DNA of 64,000 nucleotides from Robertkochia marina (GTDB lineage: Bacteria; Bacteroidota; Bacteroidia; Flavobacteriales; Flavobacteriaceae): positions 1 to 64,000 of the forward strand of contig NZ_SSMC01000001.1 of assembly GCF_004799345.1 (NCBI RefSeq). The letters run 5' to 3'. The translations under genes were made by a program, and so were the position numbers. Of the stretch, positions 27,518 through 36,276 are shown piece by piece. How positions within the stretch are numbered: the stretch's first letter is position 1; every line of letters starts with the position of its first letter. The notes beneath the pieces were generated by a model. The model searched no databases. It had not been told where the DNA came from and worked only from the letters and a program-made list of their open reading frames with translations.

Positions 27518-29247
27518 GATTACATTTCCTAAGTCGACATCCACTAAGAGGATCTTCTGCCTTTTCACTATTTTTTGTGATTATTTCAGCCATATTGCTA
27601 TGCACAATTTCGTGCAAAAACGAGGTTGATGATGAGGCTCTTGAAAAAGAACGTCAAAAAGCCGATTCCCTTCTTCAGGCCTCCATCAACAATAGAAAAC
27701 GCCTTGAAACTGAAGAGGAGTTAGCCGAACGTGTGCGTAGGGTAAAGAATAACTCCTTTACCTCCGGCGATTCAGTGTATTCAGAAGCCAGTGTTATCGC
27801 CATTGAAGACTCTCTTCTCACCGGGGTGAAGTTGACCGGGAAGTCGAACCAGGGAGGCAGGATCACTCATTTTACGCACACCGCTATTACCTACAACGGC
27901 AAAGTGGCCAGAGGAATACTCCCAGGAGAATTATTCCGCACTGACCTCCGCGATCAGAACAAGGTTATATTTTACGTTCTTGAGAAGGATTCGGGTGAGG
28001 TAAGCGCCCAAGGGCTTGAGATCCATTCAGACACCCTTGAACTGCTTCCGGCCCCTATGGAAGCTAATTATTATTTTGACCTTCTTACCCAACGTCAATT
28101 TGAATCAGATCTCCCCAACCCTAACCGGTTCTTTAAAACCATCAAATCGGCCAGGCTGAACAACACCTTTGTTTCGGACTCTGTTTTTCCCGGAAAGGAG
28201 GTCTATACAGATCACAGACCCTTACTACCTGATTATCTCAGCGTATCTATGGAGAGACTATGGGTGGTATCTCAAAATCAAACAGCCAATGTTCTTGTTA
28301 CCTACCCTACTGACAGCACCTACCAGGTAACAACCCTCAGGGCTGAGAAAAGGGGTAAAGAAGTGAACAGCTACATAAAATCTGCGTTTGTAAACGACAC
28401 TTTGTTCTTGCAGCACAGCGTTCGTGACAGCCTTGTATATGATCATCCCCACCTGGTTGTTTACCAAAAAGACTCGGTTATACGCCACTATCGCTATGAT
28501 AGGAATTTCACCTTCGATCTTATAAAGACAGACTCTGTAAGATCGGTTGAAAACTACCCCCAATACTACCGCCAGCTTAAGGACAGTGTGTTTGAAATAG
28601 AAACCGACACCTTTAGGCTGAACGGGAAACAGCTAGCTTGGAAATACACGGCTTCTTATCATCGTGCGAACCCATTAAAGCAAGAGGTAGCGGTTAGAGT
28701 ACAACATAAGGACCTGGTTGACCCGGTAAAAAACAGGCTGATATTCAGACTACCGCAGGCAGGAACTCCCGGAAGAGCCTCTTTGACCGATCTTATTACC
28801 CGGGAAAAACATTATAAACAGGAAGACTTGAATTTTGACGGATATACTGATTTCAGCTTCAAAAAAGGAACTGACAATAATGGCAATCCCGAATATATAG
28901 TTTACCTCTACAACCCTGACTACGGGAGATTTTCACGCACACCCTCCCTTGATGGTATAAGTATACTCGGCGGTATCATTACCGACAAGGAAAAACAAAG
29001 GCTTCTATACCCGGGATTTATCGGAAATGGTCATCTTAGCGTAAGTGTACTAAGCTCCGCCGAAGGCGCCCCCTATCAAAAAGAGATCTACTGGACTACC
29101 GGAAAATTGGAAGCCCTTCAACTTCATTATCAAAAGATAGTGAACAACAGTATAGTCGAAAAACAATCTCCACTTATTGACAGCCTTCCGGTAAGCGGCT
29201 CTGATCTTAAAACAGGTTTGGTACAATGGATTCTTGAAAAAGGCTAG
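27514..29247 (+). CDS. Large lipoprotein of unknown function
   Basis: A 577-residue protein with an N-terminal arginine/lysine region, hydrophobic segment and lipobox 'LLCTISC' (Cys29), then a charged helix (about 35-70). Near residue 440 is 'DLNFDGYTDFSFKKGTDNNG', an acidic loop like those in XAC2610/FG-GAP-like proteins, followed by 'YLYNPDYGRF'; this suggests a calcium-binding-type loop. No other family was recognised. It overlaps the aromatic hydroxylase gene by 4 bases (ATGA), so the two are translated together, though a functional link is not obvious. Confidence 0.65.
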   Translation: MRLHFLSRHPLRGSSAFSLFFVIISAILLCTISCKNEVDDEALEKERQKADSLLQASINNRKRLETEEELAERVRRVKNNSFTSGDSVYSEASVIAIEDSLLTGVKLTGKSNQGGRITHFTHTAITYNGKVARGILPGELFRTDLRDQNKVIFYVLEKDSGEVSAQGLEIHSDTLELLPAPMEANYYFDLLTQRQFESDLPNPNRFFKTIKSARLNNTFVSDSVFPGKEVYTDHRPLLPDYLSVSMERLWVVSQNQTANVLVTYPTDSTYQVTTLRAEKRGKEVNSYIKSAFVNDTLFLQHSVRDSLVYDHPHLVVYQKDSVIRHYRYDRNFTFDLIKTDSVRSVENYPQYYRQLKDSVFEIETDTFRLNGKQLAWKYTASYHRANPLKQEVAVRVQHKDLVDPVKNRLIFRLPQAGTPGRASLTDLITREKHYKQEDLNFDGYTDFSFKKGTDNNGNPEYIVYLYNPDYGRFSRTPSLDGISILGGIITDKEKQRLLYPGFIGNGHLSVSVLSSAEGAPYQKEIYWTTGKLEALQLHYQKIVNNSIVEKQSPLIDSLPVSGSDLKTGLVQWILEKG

Positions 29248-29253
29248 ACTGCA

Positions 29254-30222
29254 TCAGGATCCGAAAAATTCATCATCGAATTTCATATGCGGGTATTGGG
29301 TAACGAGCTCCTTGATTTGCTGTTTTATCTTTTTTACAAACTTCAGGTGCGCCTCCCCTTCAGGATCAAATGGCTTATGCTTTAAACCTTTCCTGATCCG
29401 ATCTGCTTTTTCCATTACAGAATGTGTCCCGGGTGCCACCCATGCTTCCAGAAACCTTGACCAAACCACTTCTACCGCCATCGGGGAAGGGTGAAGCATA
29501 TCGTCGGTATAAAAGCGATAATCCCTTAATTCATCCATCAGGATCTCATAGGAAGGAAAATAACTCCAGGTATCTACAGTCTCCAGGAATTGATGCAGGG
29601 CAGCTATTAGGTGCGCTTTACTGCGCTGATTGGCTACTATCCCGTCTTTTATATGTCTCACAGGAGAGACTGTGGTAATTACAGCGCAGTCAGGATTTAT
29701 ACTTTTTATAAGATGATCGGTCTTCTCTAATTGCAATTCGATCTCATGAATATCCAACAGCTCTTTTTCAAACAGCCTTTGAGGTTGTTTATGGCAGTTT
29801 GCTACCACCCTGTTCGTATCCAAATGCCTGTACACCCATGAAGTGCCCAGGGTAAGAATAAAGTGACTGGCATTCTGAAGCTCCCCGTAAAGTCTTAGCA
29901 TGTTGTTATTCACCGTTTCCAGGATGTGATCTGCATCAGCATGACTACAGACAGAATGCAACTCATAAGAATGCCAGCGTCCGTTTGAAAAAAACAGATC
30001 ATTTTTAGTGAACCACCGCTGATTTACCGCCCGCTCTAAAAGCCCGGTTATAGCCATAGGGTTAAATAACACCCCAAATGGATTGGTCATTTGCTGAAAT
30101 TGGTAATACTCCAGTTTTTCTCCGATATGCTCCACAAAGCAAGACCCCATGAGCACCATACGGGCATGGTAATCGATCTGCGGGTCTTCCTTTTTGACAG
30201 GAACTAACGTTTGAAACTTCAT
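29254..30222 (-). CDS. GSCFA-domain protein
   Basis: A 322-residue protein with the family-naming motif 'MVLMGSCFVEHIG' near residue 24, followed by 'NPFGVLFNPMAI', 'LTLGTSWVYRH', 'TVSPVRHIKDG' and 'DMLHPSPMAVEVVW' near the C-terminus. The GSCF serine/cysteine region and the late D..H pair resemble SGNH-type hydrolases. Function in bacteria is unknown. It follows alaS on the minus strand with a terminator between them and its own -7 box at 30243-30250. It converges on the lipoprotein gene with a 6-base gap. Confidence 0.9.
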   Translation of the reverse strand: MKFQTLVPVKKEDPQIDYHARMVLMGSCFVEHIGEKLEYYQFQQMTNPFGVLFNPMAITGLLERAVNQRWFTKNDLFFSNGRWHSYELHSVCSHADADHILETVNNNMLRLYGELQNASHFILTLGTSWVYRHLDTNRVVANCHKQPQRLFEKELLDIHEIELQLEKTDHLIKSINPDCAVITTVSPVRHIKDGIVANQRSKAHLIAALHQFLETVDTWSYFPSYEILMDELRDYRFYTDDMLHPSPMAVEVVWSRFLEAWVAPGTHSVMEKADRIRKGLKHKPFDPEGEAHLKFVKKIKQQIKELVTQYPHMKFDDEFFGS

Positions 30223-30242
30223 GGGTTCAGCATTTATCCTTC

Positions 30243-30250
30243 CAAAAATA
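30243..30250 (-). promoter_or_regulatory. -7 box of the GSCFA gene
   Basis: TATTTTTG on the minus strand, a full TAnnTTTG match, 20 bases before the start codon. It overlaps the T-run of the alaS terminator. Confidence 0.4.
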
Positions 30251-30253
30251 AAA

Positions 30254-30273
30254 ATCCCGCACGAATGCGGGAT
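30254..30273 (-). terminator. Terminator of alaS
   Basis: Hairpin ATCCCGCA-CGAA-TGCGGGAT with T-rich sequence on the minus-strand downstream side, 6 bases after the alaS stop. Confidence 0.85.
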
Positions 30274-30278
30274 TATTT

Positions 30279-32897
30279 TTATGCTTGAATATACGTCTTT
30301 ACATTTTCCAATGCTTCGGGAATTCCATCCGGATTCTTTCCTCCCGCCGTGGCAAAGAAAGGCTGACCACCTCCCCCTCCCTGGATATATTTCCCTAATT
30401 CTCTAACGATCTGACCTGCGTTAAGCCCCCGGGCAGCAGCAAGATCTTTTGAGATATAACAGCTCAGCATGGCCTTACCGTTATCTTCGGTAGCAAAGAA
30501 AAGAAAGAGGTCGTCCATCTCTCCACCCAGTTCAAAACAAAGGTCCTTGATCCCGCCCTGGTTAAGATCTACTTTTTCAGCCAGGAAATTTATGCCGTTT
30601 ACATTAGTGATCTTCCCCTTAAGGTCGTGCTTGAGGTTTCCTGCCTTTTCTTTCAGCAGAACTTCCACCTGCTTTTTGAGGGCTGCGTTCTCTTCCTGCA
30701 AATTACTTACTGCCTTTACTGGATCTGCCGGGTTTTTAAGCACCTGGGTAACCTCCTCAAGAGTAGTATCTCTCTTATTGAGGTATTCCATGGCCTTTTC
30801 TCCGGTAATAGCTTCTATCCTTCTCACTCCGGCAGCCACAGCACTTTCTGAAGTAATAATAAAATACCAGATATCAGCGGTATTCTCTACGTGGGTTCCT
30901 CCGCACAGCTCAGTACTTTCTCCAAAATTAATGGTTCTTACCTTATCCCCGTACTTTTCACCAAACAGCGCTATGGCTCCATCGTCAACTGCCTCCTGAA
31001 AACCTACGGCCCTCTTTTCTACTTTTGGAAGTTTTTCACTGATACGGTCGTTGACGAATTTTTCAACCTCCGCCAACTCTTCTTTCGTCATTTTACTGAA
31101 ATGAGAGAAATCGAAGCGTAAACCATCACTGTTTACCATACTCCCTTTTTGCTCCACATGGGTACCAAGCACCTGCCGAAGGGCCTGATGCAGCAAATGG
31201 GTGGCGGTATGGTTAGCCTGGGTCATCAAACGCTTTTTACGGCTTACCACCGCTGTTAGTTCACCCGCAGGATCTTTCGGTAAGGATTTCGAAAAATGAA
31301 TGATCAGATTATTTTCCCTTTTGGTGTCGCTTACAGGAATCTTATTTCCTGCAACGTCTTCCAGGTAGCCCTGATCTCCAACCTGACCTCCGCCTTCTGC
31401 ATAGAAAGGGGTACGGTCAAGTACCATTTGATATATGGTTCCTCCTTTTTTACGTTCTACCTTTCGATAACGGGTAATTCGTGAAGGAGTTTGCAGGGTA
31501 TCATACCCTAAAAATTCTTCTCCCGCCTCGGCATCCAGGATGGTCCAGTCGCCGGTTTCTACCTTCGTAGCCGCTCTTGAACGCTCTTTTTGTTTTTTTA
31601 ATTCCTCGTGAAAGCCTTTTTCATCAAGCTTCATATTTCGCTCGCTGAGAATCAAGGCCGTCAGGTCTATGGGAAATCCGTAGGTGTCATAAAGCTCAAA
31701 AGCCTTAACACCCTTCACCGTATCCCCCTCATTGTTGGCAATGATCTGATCGAGCAGTTGCAAGCCCTGTTCAAGGGTTCTTAAGAATCCGGCCTCTTCT
31801 TCCCTGATCACCTTTGCCACCAGTTGAGACTGGGCGCCTATCTCAGGGAAAAACTCCTTCATTTGGTCGCTTAGTAGGGCTACGAGCTCATAGATAAAGG
31901 GTTCTTTTTTATCTAGGAAGGTAAATCCGTACCTGATGGCCCTTCTTAATATTCTTCTTATTACATATCCTGCACCGGTATTCGAAGGCAACTGACCATC
32001 AGCTATGGCGAATGCCACTGCTCTTACGTGATCTGAAATTACCCGAATAGCAATATCTGTTTCTTCTGAAGCTCCATATTTCACACCACTACCAGCTTCC
32101 AGTTGCTTTATAAGCGGCATGAATACATCGGTATCGTAATTACTCTGAACCCCTTGCAAAACCATACACAAGCGTTCAAAGCCCATCCCGGTATCTACAT
32201 GTTGAGCCGGCAATTTTTCCAGGCTGCCATCGGCTTTACGGTTAAACTCCATAAATACCAGGTTCCAGATCTCTACCACCTGCGGATGGTCCATATTAAC
32301 CAGGGATGCTCCGGAAACTTTTTGACGCTCTTCTTCAGATCGAATATCAACATGGATCTCTGAACAAGGCCCGCAAGGCCCCTGTTCACCCATTTCCCAG
32401 AAATTATCATTCTTATTCCCCATCAGGATACGATCTTCAGGAACGATTTGTTTCCAAAGGTCGTAGGCCTCCTGGTCCATTTTCAGGCCATCACTTGCCT
32501 CTCCTTCAAAAACGGTTACATATAATTGGTCCTTATTGATCTTATACACCTCAGTAAGCAACTCCCATGCCCATTCAATAGCTTCTTTTTTGAAGTAATC
32601 TCCAAAACTCCAGTTGCCCAGCATTTCAAACATGGTATGGTGGTAGGTATCCTTTCCTACTTCCTCAAGGTCATTGTGCTTTCCGCTTACGCGAAGGCAT
32701 TTCTGGGTATCGGTTACACGTGAGTATTTGGGAGTTTTATTGCCAAGAAAGAATTCCTTGAACTGGTTCATTCCGGCATTGGTAAACATCAGGGTAGGAT
32801 CGTCCTTTATTACCATGGGGGCAGAAGGAACCACCTGGTGTTTTCGGGTTTCAAAAAACTTAAGGAATTCCTGCCGTATCTCCTTTGATGTCATCAT
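30279..32897 (-). CDS. alaS: Alanyl-tRNA synthetase
   Basis: An 872-residue cytoplasmic enzyme that charges tRNA-Ala. The class II core is at the N-terminus ('[20 protein letters not shown]', '[15 protein letters not shown]'), followed by the tRNA-binding part, the editing domain ('[24 protein letters not shown]' and 'CGGTHVENT', with the zinc ligands H, H, C, H) and the C-Ala DHHA1 domain ('[17 protein letters not shown]'). The length is normal. A start one codon later (MTSKEIRQ) is equally possible. It is divergent from the M23 peptidase operon. Confidence 0.98.
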   Translation of the reverse strand: MMTSKEIRQEFLKFFETRKHQVVPSAPMVIKDDPTLMFTNAGMNQFKEFFLGNKTPKYSRVTDTQKCLRVSGKHNDLEEVGKDTYHHTMFEMLGNWSFGDYFKKEAIEWAWELLTEVYKINKDQLYVTVFEGEASDGLKMDQEAYDLWKQIVPEDRILMGNKNDNFWEMGEQGPCGPCSEIHVDIRSEEERQKVSGASLVNMDHPQVVEIWNLVFMEFNRKADGSLEKLPAQHVDTGMGFERLCMVLQGVQSNYDTDVFMPLIKQLEAGSGVKYGASEETDIAIRVISDHVRAVAFAIADGQLPSNTGAGYVIRRILRRAIRYGFTFLDKKEPFIYELVALLSDQMKEFFPEIGAQSQLVAKVIREEEAGFLRTLEQGLQLLDQIIANNEGDTVKGVKAFELYDTYGFPIDLTALILSERNMKLDEKGFHEELKKQKERSRAATKVETGDWTILDAEAGEEFLGYDTLQTPSRITRYRKVERKKGGTIYQMVLDRTPFYAEGGGQVGDQGYLEDVAGNKIPVSDTKRENNLIIHFSKSLPKDPAGELTAVVSRKKRLMTQANHTATHLLHQALRQVLGTHVEQKGSMVNSDGLRFDFSHFSKMTKEELAEVEKFVNDRISEKLPKVEKRAVGFQEAVDDGAIALFGEKYGDKVRTINFGESTELCGGTHVENTADIWYFIITSESAVAAGVRRIEAITGEKAMEYLNKRDTTLEEVTQVLKNPADPVKAVSNLQEENAALKKQVEVLLKEKAGNLKHDLKGKITNVNGINFLAEKVDLNQGGIKDLCFELGGEMDDLFLFFATEDNGKAMLSCYISKDLAAARGLNAGQIVRELGKYIQGGGGGQPFFATAGGKNPDGIPEALENVKTYIQA

Positions 32898-32944
32898 AAA
32901 ATCCTAACTTTTTACAAAAATTCAGGCAACTACAAAACAATGTT

Positions 32945-32952
32945 TATATTTG
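32945..32952 (+). promoter_or_regulatory. -7 box of the M23 peptidase operon
   Basis: TATATTTG, a full match to TAnnTTTG. A transcript from here would start near 32958, downstream of the ATG at 32940, which supports the start codon at 33012. Confidence 0.5.
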
Positions 32953-33011
32953 TTTGTTATACAGTTGCTACTGCTGCATCTTTAGATGGCAAAAATAGAA
33001 CATTTAAGCGA

Positions 33012-33989
33012 ATGGCGAAGGTAAAATATTATTACGATTCAGACACTTTATCCTACAGGCGTATCGCGCCTAAAAAAGGTAAAAACATCCTGACATTCAT
33101 TCTTTTCCTGCTGGCCTCTTTCCTTTTCGGAACGCTTGGACTCATTGTTTTGCTCAACACCAGTCTGGTGAATACTCCGAAGGAGCTCTCACAGGCCCGC
33201 GAATTGAAGAATTATGAACTCCAATTCCAGTTGTTAAATAAAAAGATGGCTCAGATCGAGGATGTTTTAGCCAATATCGAAGAACGAGACAACAACATCT
33301 ACCGACTTTATTTTGAAGCAGACCCCATACCTGCTGAACAGCGTAATGCCGGTTTCGGAGGGGTTAACCGCTATAAGGACCTTGAAGGTTTCCAGAACTC
33401 CGAACTCATTATCAACACCACTCAGCGACTGGAAAAGCTACAGAAACGTATGGTGATCCAATCGAAATCTCTTGACGAGATCACTGACCTGGCAGAGGTA
33501 AAAGCCGAACTTCTGGCTTCTATCCCTGCTATTCAGCCGGTTCGAAATAAAGATTTGAAGCGAATGGCTTCCGGTTACGGATGGCGATCAGACCCTTTTA
33601 CCAAGGTTCGTAAGTTTCATTACGGCATGGATTTCACTTCTCCGAGAGGCACTCCGATCTATGCTACCGGAGACGGGGAAGTAATACGCGCCGACAACAG
33701 GGCTACCGGGTACGGTAATCACATCAGGATCGATCACGGTTTCGGATACAAAACCATTTATGCCCACCTGAGTAAATACAAGGTGAAAAAAGGGCAAAAA
33801 GTAAAACGAGGCGACATTATTGGCTATGTGGGAAGTACAGGCCGGTCTCAGGCACCTCACCTGCACTATGAGGTATGGAAGGACAAACAACGGATCAACC
33901 CGATCAATTTCTATTACGGAAGTTTATCGGCTGCAGAATTCGAAGCCTTATTGAAAGCAGCCTCACAAGAAAACCAATCTCTTGATTAA
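33012..33989 (+). CDS. M23-family cell-wall endopeptidase, membrane-anchored
   Basis: A 325-residue protein beginning MAKVKYYYDSDTLSYRRI. An inner-membrane segment lies at about 25-47, then a coiled coil (about 55-90) and a LytM/M23 domain at the C-terminal third. Zinc-site motifs: 'HYGMD' (first His and Asp) and 'HLHYE' (HxH), together with 'GWRSDPF' and 'GNHIRIDHGFGY'. It should cut peptide cross-links of peptidoglycan. The longer frame starting at 32940 is not used because its ATG lies upstream of the likely transcription start. The stop codon overlaps the start of the MerR gene (TAATG). Confidence 0.92.
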   Translation: MAKVKYYYDSDTLSYRRIAPKKGKNILTFILFLLASFLFGTLGLIVLLNTSLVNTPKELSQARELKNYELQFQLLNKKMAQIEDVLANIEERDNNIYRLYFEADPIPAEQRNAGFGGVNRYKDLEGFQNSELIINTTQRLEKLQKRMVIQSKSLDEITDLAEVKAELLASIPAIQPVRNKDLKRMASGYGWRSDPFTKVRKFHYGMDFTSPRGTPIYATGDGEVIRADNRATGYGNHIRIDHGFGYKTIYAHLSKYKVKKGQKVKRGDIIGYVGSTGRSQAPHLHYEVWKDKQRINPINFYYGSLSAAEFEALLKAASQENQSLD

Positions 33990-34318
33990 TGCATCTTAAC
34001 CTCCCGGATAAACTATACTACAGTATCGGAGAAGTCGCTGAAGCCTTTGGGGTGAACACCTCTCTTATACGATTTTGGGAAAAGGAATTCAAGGAGATCA
34101 AACCTAAAAAGAACGCCAAAGGAGACCGCCGGTTCTCTAAGGCCGATATTGAGACCCTGCAGGTCATCTACCACTTGGTCAAAGAACGTGGGTTTACCCT
34201 GGAAGGTGCCAAGACACACCTTAAGGAACAGGGGCAGCAAACCCTGAACAATTACGAGATTATTCGTAAATTGGAAGCTATAAAAGCTGAGCTTTTAAAG
34301 ATCAAAAATCAACTTTAA
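33989..34318 (+). CDS. MerR-family transcriptional regulator
   Basis: A 109-residue protein with an N-terminal winged-helix MerR domain: 'YYSIGEVAEAFGVNTSLIRFWEKEF' (10-34), 'DRRFSKADIETLQVI' and 'GFTLEGAKTHLKEQG' (about 68-82). There is only a short C-terminal helix and no cysteine or drug-binding domain, so the signal is not evident. It overlaps the M23 gene by one base and is 10 bases ahead of the lemA-type gene, so it probably belongs to the same transcript. Confidence 0.93.
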   Translation: MHLNLPDKLYYSIGEVAEAFGVNTSLIRFWEKEFKEIKPKKNAKGDRRFSKADIETLQVIYHLVKERGFTLEGAKTHLKEQGQQTLNNYEIIRKLEAIKAELLKIKNQL

Positions 34319-34328
34319 CATACATCTT

Positions 34329-34931
34329 ATGAAAAAATGGCTGATACCCCTGATCGTTATCGGGGTGCTGGTATTTGTGATCGGTAGCTGGATCGCAGGG
34401 ATCAATAATACCGCTGTAGAATACGACGAAAATGTAAAACAAGCCTGGGCAAATGTTGAGAGCTCCTATCAGCGCAGGAACGACCTTATCGGCAACCTGG
34501 TACAAACCGTACAGGGAGCAGCCGATTTTGAGAGAGGTACCCTCACCGATGTTATTGAGGCCCGGTCAAAGGCGACCCAGGTGCAAATAGACCCGGAAAA
34601 CCTTACCCCGGAAAAACTGGCAGAGTTCCAGCAGGCGCAATCAGGTGTCTCTTCAGCATTGTCGCGACTTTTGGTAACAGTAGAACGTTATCCTGAATTG
34701 AAGGCCAACCAGAACTTCCTGGAATTACAATCACAACTCGAAGGTACCGAAAACCGTATCAACGTGGCCAGAGATCGTTTTAACGAAACCGTAAACGTAT
34801 ACAACCGTCACGTCAGGATCTTTCCCAACAGCCTGGTTGCGGGAATGCTGGGCTTTGAAAAAAGAGCGCCTTTCGAAGCCGAAGCAGGAGCAGAAAAAGC
34901 TCCCGAAGTGGAGTTTGATTTCCAAAACTAA
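34329..34931 (+). CDS. LemA-family membrane protein
   Basis: A 200-residue protein with one N-terminal membrane segment (about 4-22) followed by the LemA helical bundle: 'YDENVKQAWANVESSYQRRNDLIGNLVQTVQG' and 'NFLELQSQLEGTENRINVARDRFNE', 'NSLVAGMLGF'. Function of the family is not established. It precedes two TPM-domain genes, a common pairing (LemA with TPM proteins). Confidence 0.93.
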   Translation: MKKWLIPLIVIGVLVFVIGSWIAGINNTAVEYDENVKQAWANVESSYQRRNDLIGNLVQTVQGAADFERGTLTDVIEARSKATQVQIDPENLTPEKLAEFQQAQSGVSSALSRLLVTVERYPELKANQNFLELQSQLEGTENRINVARDRFNETVNVYNRHVRIFPNSLVAGMLGFEKRAPFEAEAGAEKAPEVEFDFQN

Positions 34932-34934
34932 GTT

Positions 34935-35372
34935 ATGTCTGAGGTAGAAGATTTTCTAAGTAAAGAGGATGAAAAGGTCATTGTAGAGGCCATACGAAAG
35001 GCAGAAAAAACAACCTCCGGAGAGATCAGAGTTCATTTGGAACCCACCACCGATGAAGACCCTCTGAAACACGCAGCTGATGTTTTTCACGAACTGGGGA
35101 TGGACCAAACCGAAGCCCGTAATGGCGTGTTGATCTATATTGCGGTAGAAGCGCATAAATTCGTGATCTACGGCGATAAGGGTATCTATGAAAAAGTACC
35201 TCATGATTTCTGGGACAGTACCCGGGATGAGATGCAACTCTACTTTAGAAACGGTCACTTCAGAGAAGGTATCATTGCCGGGGTACTTCATGCCGGAGAA
35301 CAACTCCAAAAGTATTTCCCCTGGGATCGTAATGACGCCAATGAATTGTCTGATGAAGTATCCAGAGGATGA
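34935..35372 (+). CDS. TPM-domain protein, cytoplasmic form
   Basis: A 145-residue protein covering one TPM (TLP18.3/Psb32/MOLO-1) domain: 'IRKAEKTTSGEIRVHLEP' and 'NGVLIYIAVEAHKFVIYGDKGIYEKVP', 'DEMQLYFRNGHFREGIIAGV'. No signal peptide or membrane segment is seen. It begins 3 bases after the lemA stop and overlaps the next TPM gene by 4 bases, so all three are translated together. Confidence 0.9.
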   Translation: MSEVEDFLSKEDEKVIVEAIRKAEKTTSGEIRVHLEPTTDEDPLKHAADVFHELGMDQTEARNGVLIYIAVEAHKFVIYGDKGIYEKVPHDFWDSTRDEMQLYFRNGHFREGIIAGVLHAGEQLQKYFPWDRNDANELSDEVSRG

Positions 35373-36181
35373 GTAAACTTAGAAAATATATATGCCCTTT
35401 CATCCTCCTCTTTCTTATGCTTGGGGAGGCAACCATGCTATATGCCCAGTTTGAGATCCCACCTAAACCGGATCTTCAAACCAGTGTTTACGATTACGTC
35501 AATTTACTTTCAGGCAGTGAGAAAAACAGTCTTGAGCAGAAACTGATTCGTTACTCAGACACTACCTCGACCCAGATCGTGGTAGCCATCATCAGCTCTA
35601 CAGAAGGTGAGAATATCAATTACCTGGGAGCCCAGTGGGGACAAGCCTGGGGTATCGGACAGGCGAAAGAAGACAACGGGGTCCTGATCCTTCTCGCCAG
35701 GGACGACCGAAGGATCGCTATCAATACAGGTTATGGGGTAGAACATTTACTGACCGACGCCCTGTCTAAAAGAATTATTGAAAACGTTATTCTTCCCGAA
35801 TTCCGCAAAGGCGATTACTACGCCGGTCTGGATCGGGGTGCTGATGTTATTTTCCAGGTCTTACAAGGAGAATATCAAGGCAGCCGAAAGCCTAAAGGGC
35901 CTTCTTCCGGCTTCCCTAATATCTTTTTCCTGGCTTTTATGATCTTTTTGATCATGATAATACTTTCACGCCGTAAAGGCGGCAGAGGCGGCCGTGGTCC
36001 GGGCAGCAAAAGAGGTCTGGACCTTTGGGACGTGATCATATTGAGCAACATGGGACGTCGCAGTGGCGGTGGCTTTGGCAGCGGAGGCTTCGGCGGCGGA
36101 GGTGGCTTCGGTGGCGGAGGTTTTGGTGGCGGCTTTGGCGGTGGCGGCTTCGGCGGTGGTGGTGCCTCAGGGGGATGGTAG
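35369..36181 (+). CDS. TPM-domain protein, secreted/membrane form with Gly-rich tail
   Basis: A 270-residue protein with a signal peptide (about 1-27), a TPM domain (about 38-165, with 'YVNLLSGSEKNSLEQKL', 'DNGVLILLARDDRRIAINTGYGVEH'), a membrane segment (about 184-203) and a basic stretch followed by a glycine/phenylalanine-rich tail (GGFGGGG repeats, 228-270). It is the same family as the preceding cytoplasmic TPM protein. The Gly-rich tail is common in the group. It probably works in the envelope, but no activity is established. Confidence 0.92.
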   Translation: MSKLRKYICPFILLFLMLGEATMLYAQFEIPPKPDLQTSVYDYVNLLSGSEKNSLEQKLIRYSDTTSTQIVVAIISSTEGENINYLGAQWGQAWGIGQAKEDNGVLILLARDDRRIAINTGYGVEHLLTDALSKRIIENVILPEFRKGDYYAGLDRGADVIFQVLQGEYQGSRKPKGPSSGFPNIFFLAFMIFLIMIILSRRKGGRGGRGPGSKRGLDLWDVIILSNMGRRSGGGFGSGGFGGGGGFGGGGFGGGFGGGGFGGGGASGGW

Positions 36182-36276
36182 AAAGAGTTAAGGGCTAAGG
36201 GTTAAGAGCTAAGGGTAGTCCAAAAGAATAGACTTCATAGCATTCAACCAGCACACAACTTGTTACCTGTCACTTG

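Noticed and set aside
32940-33011. Longer start for the M23 peptidase
   Set aside because: The ATG precedes the -7 box at 32945 and the added 24 residues have no fitting character.
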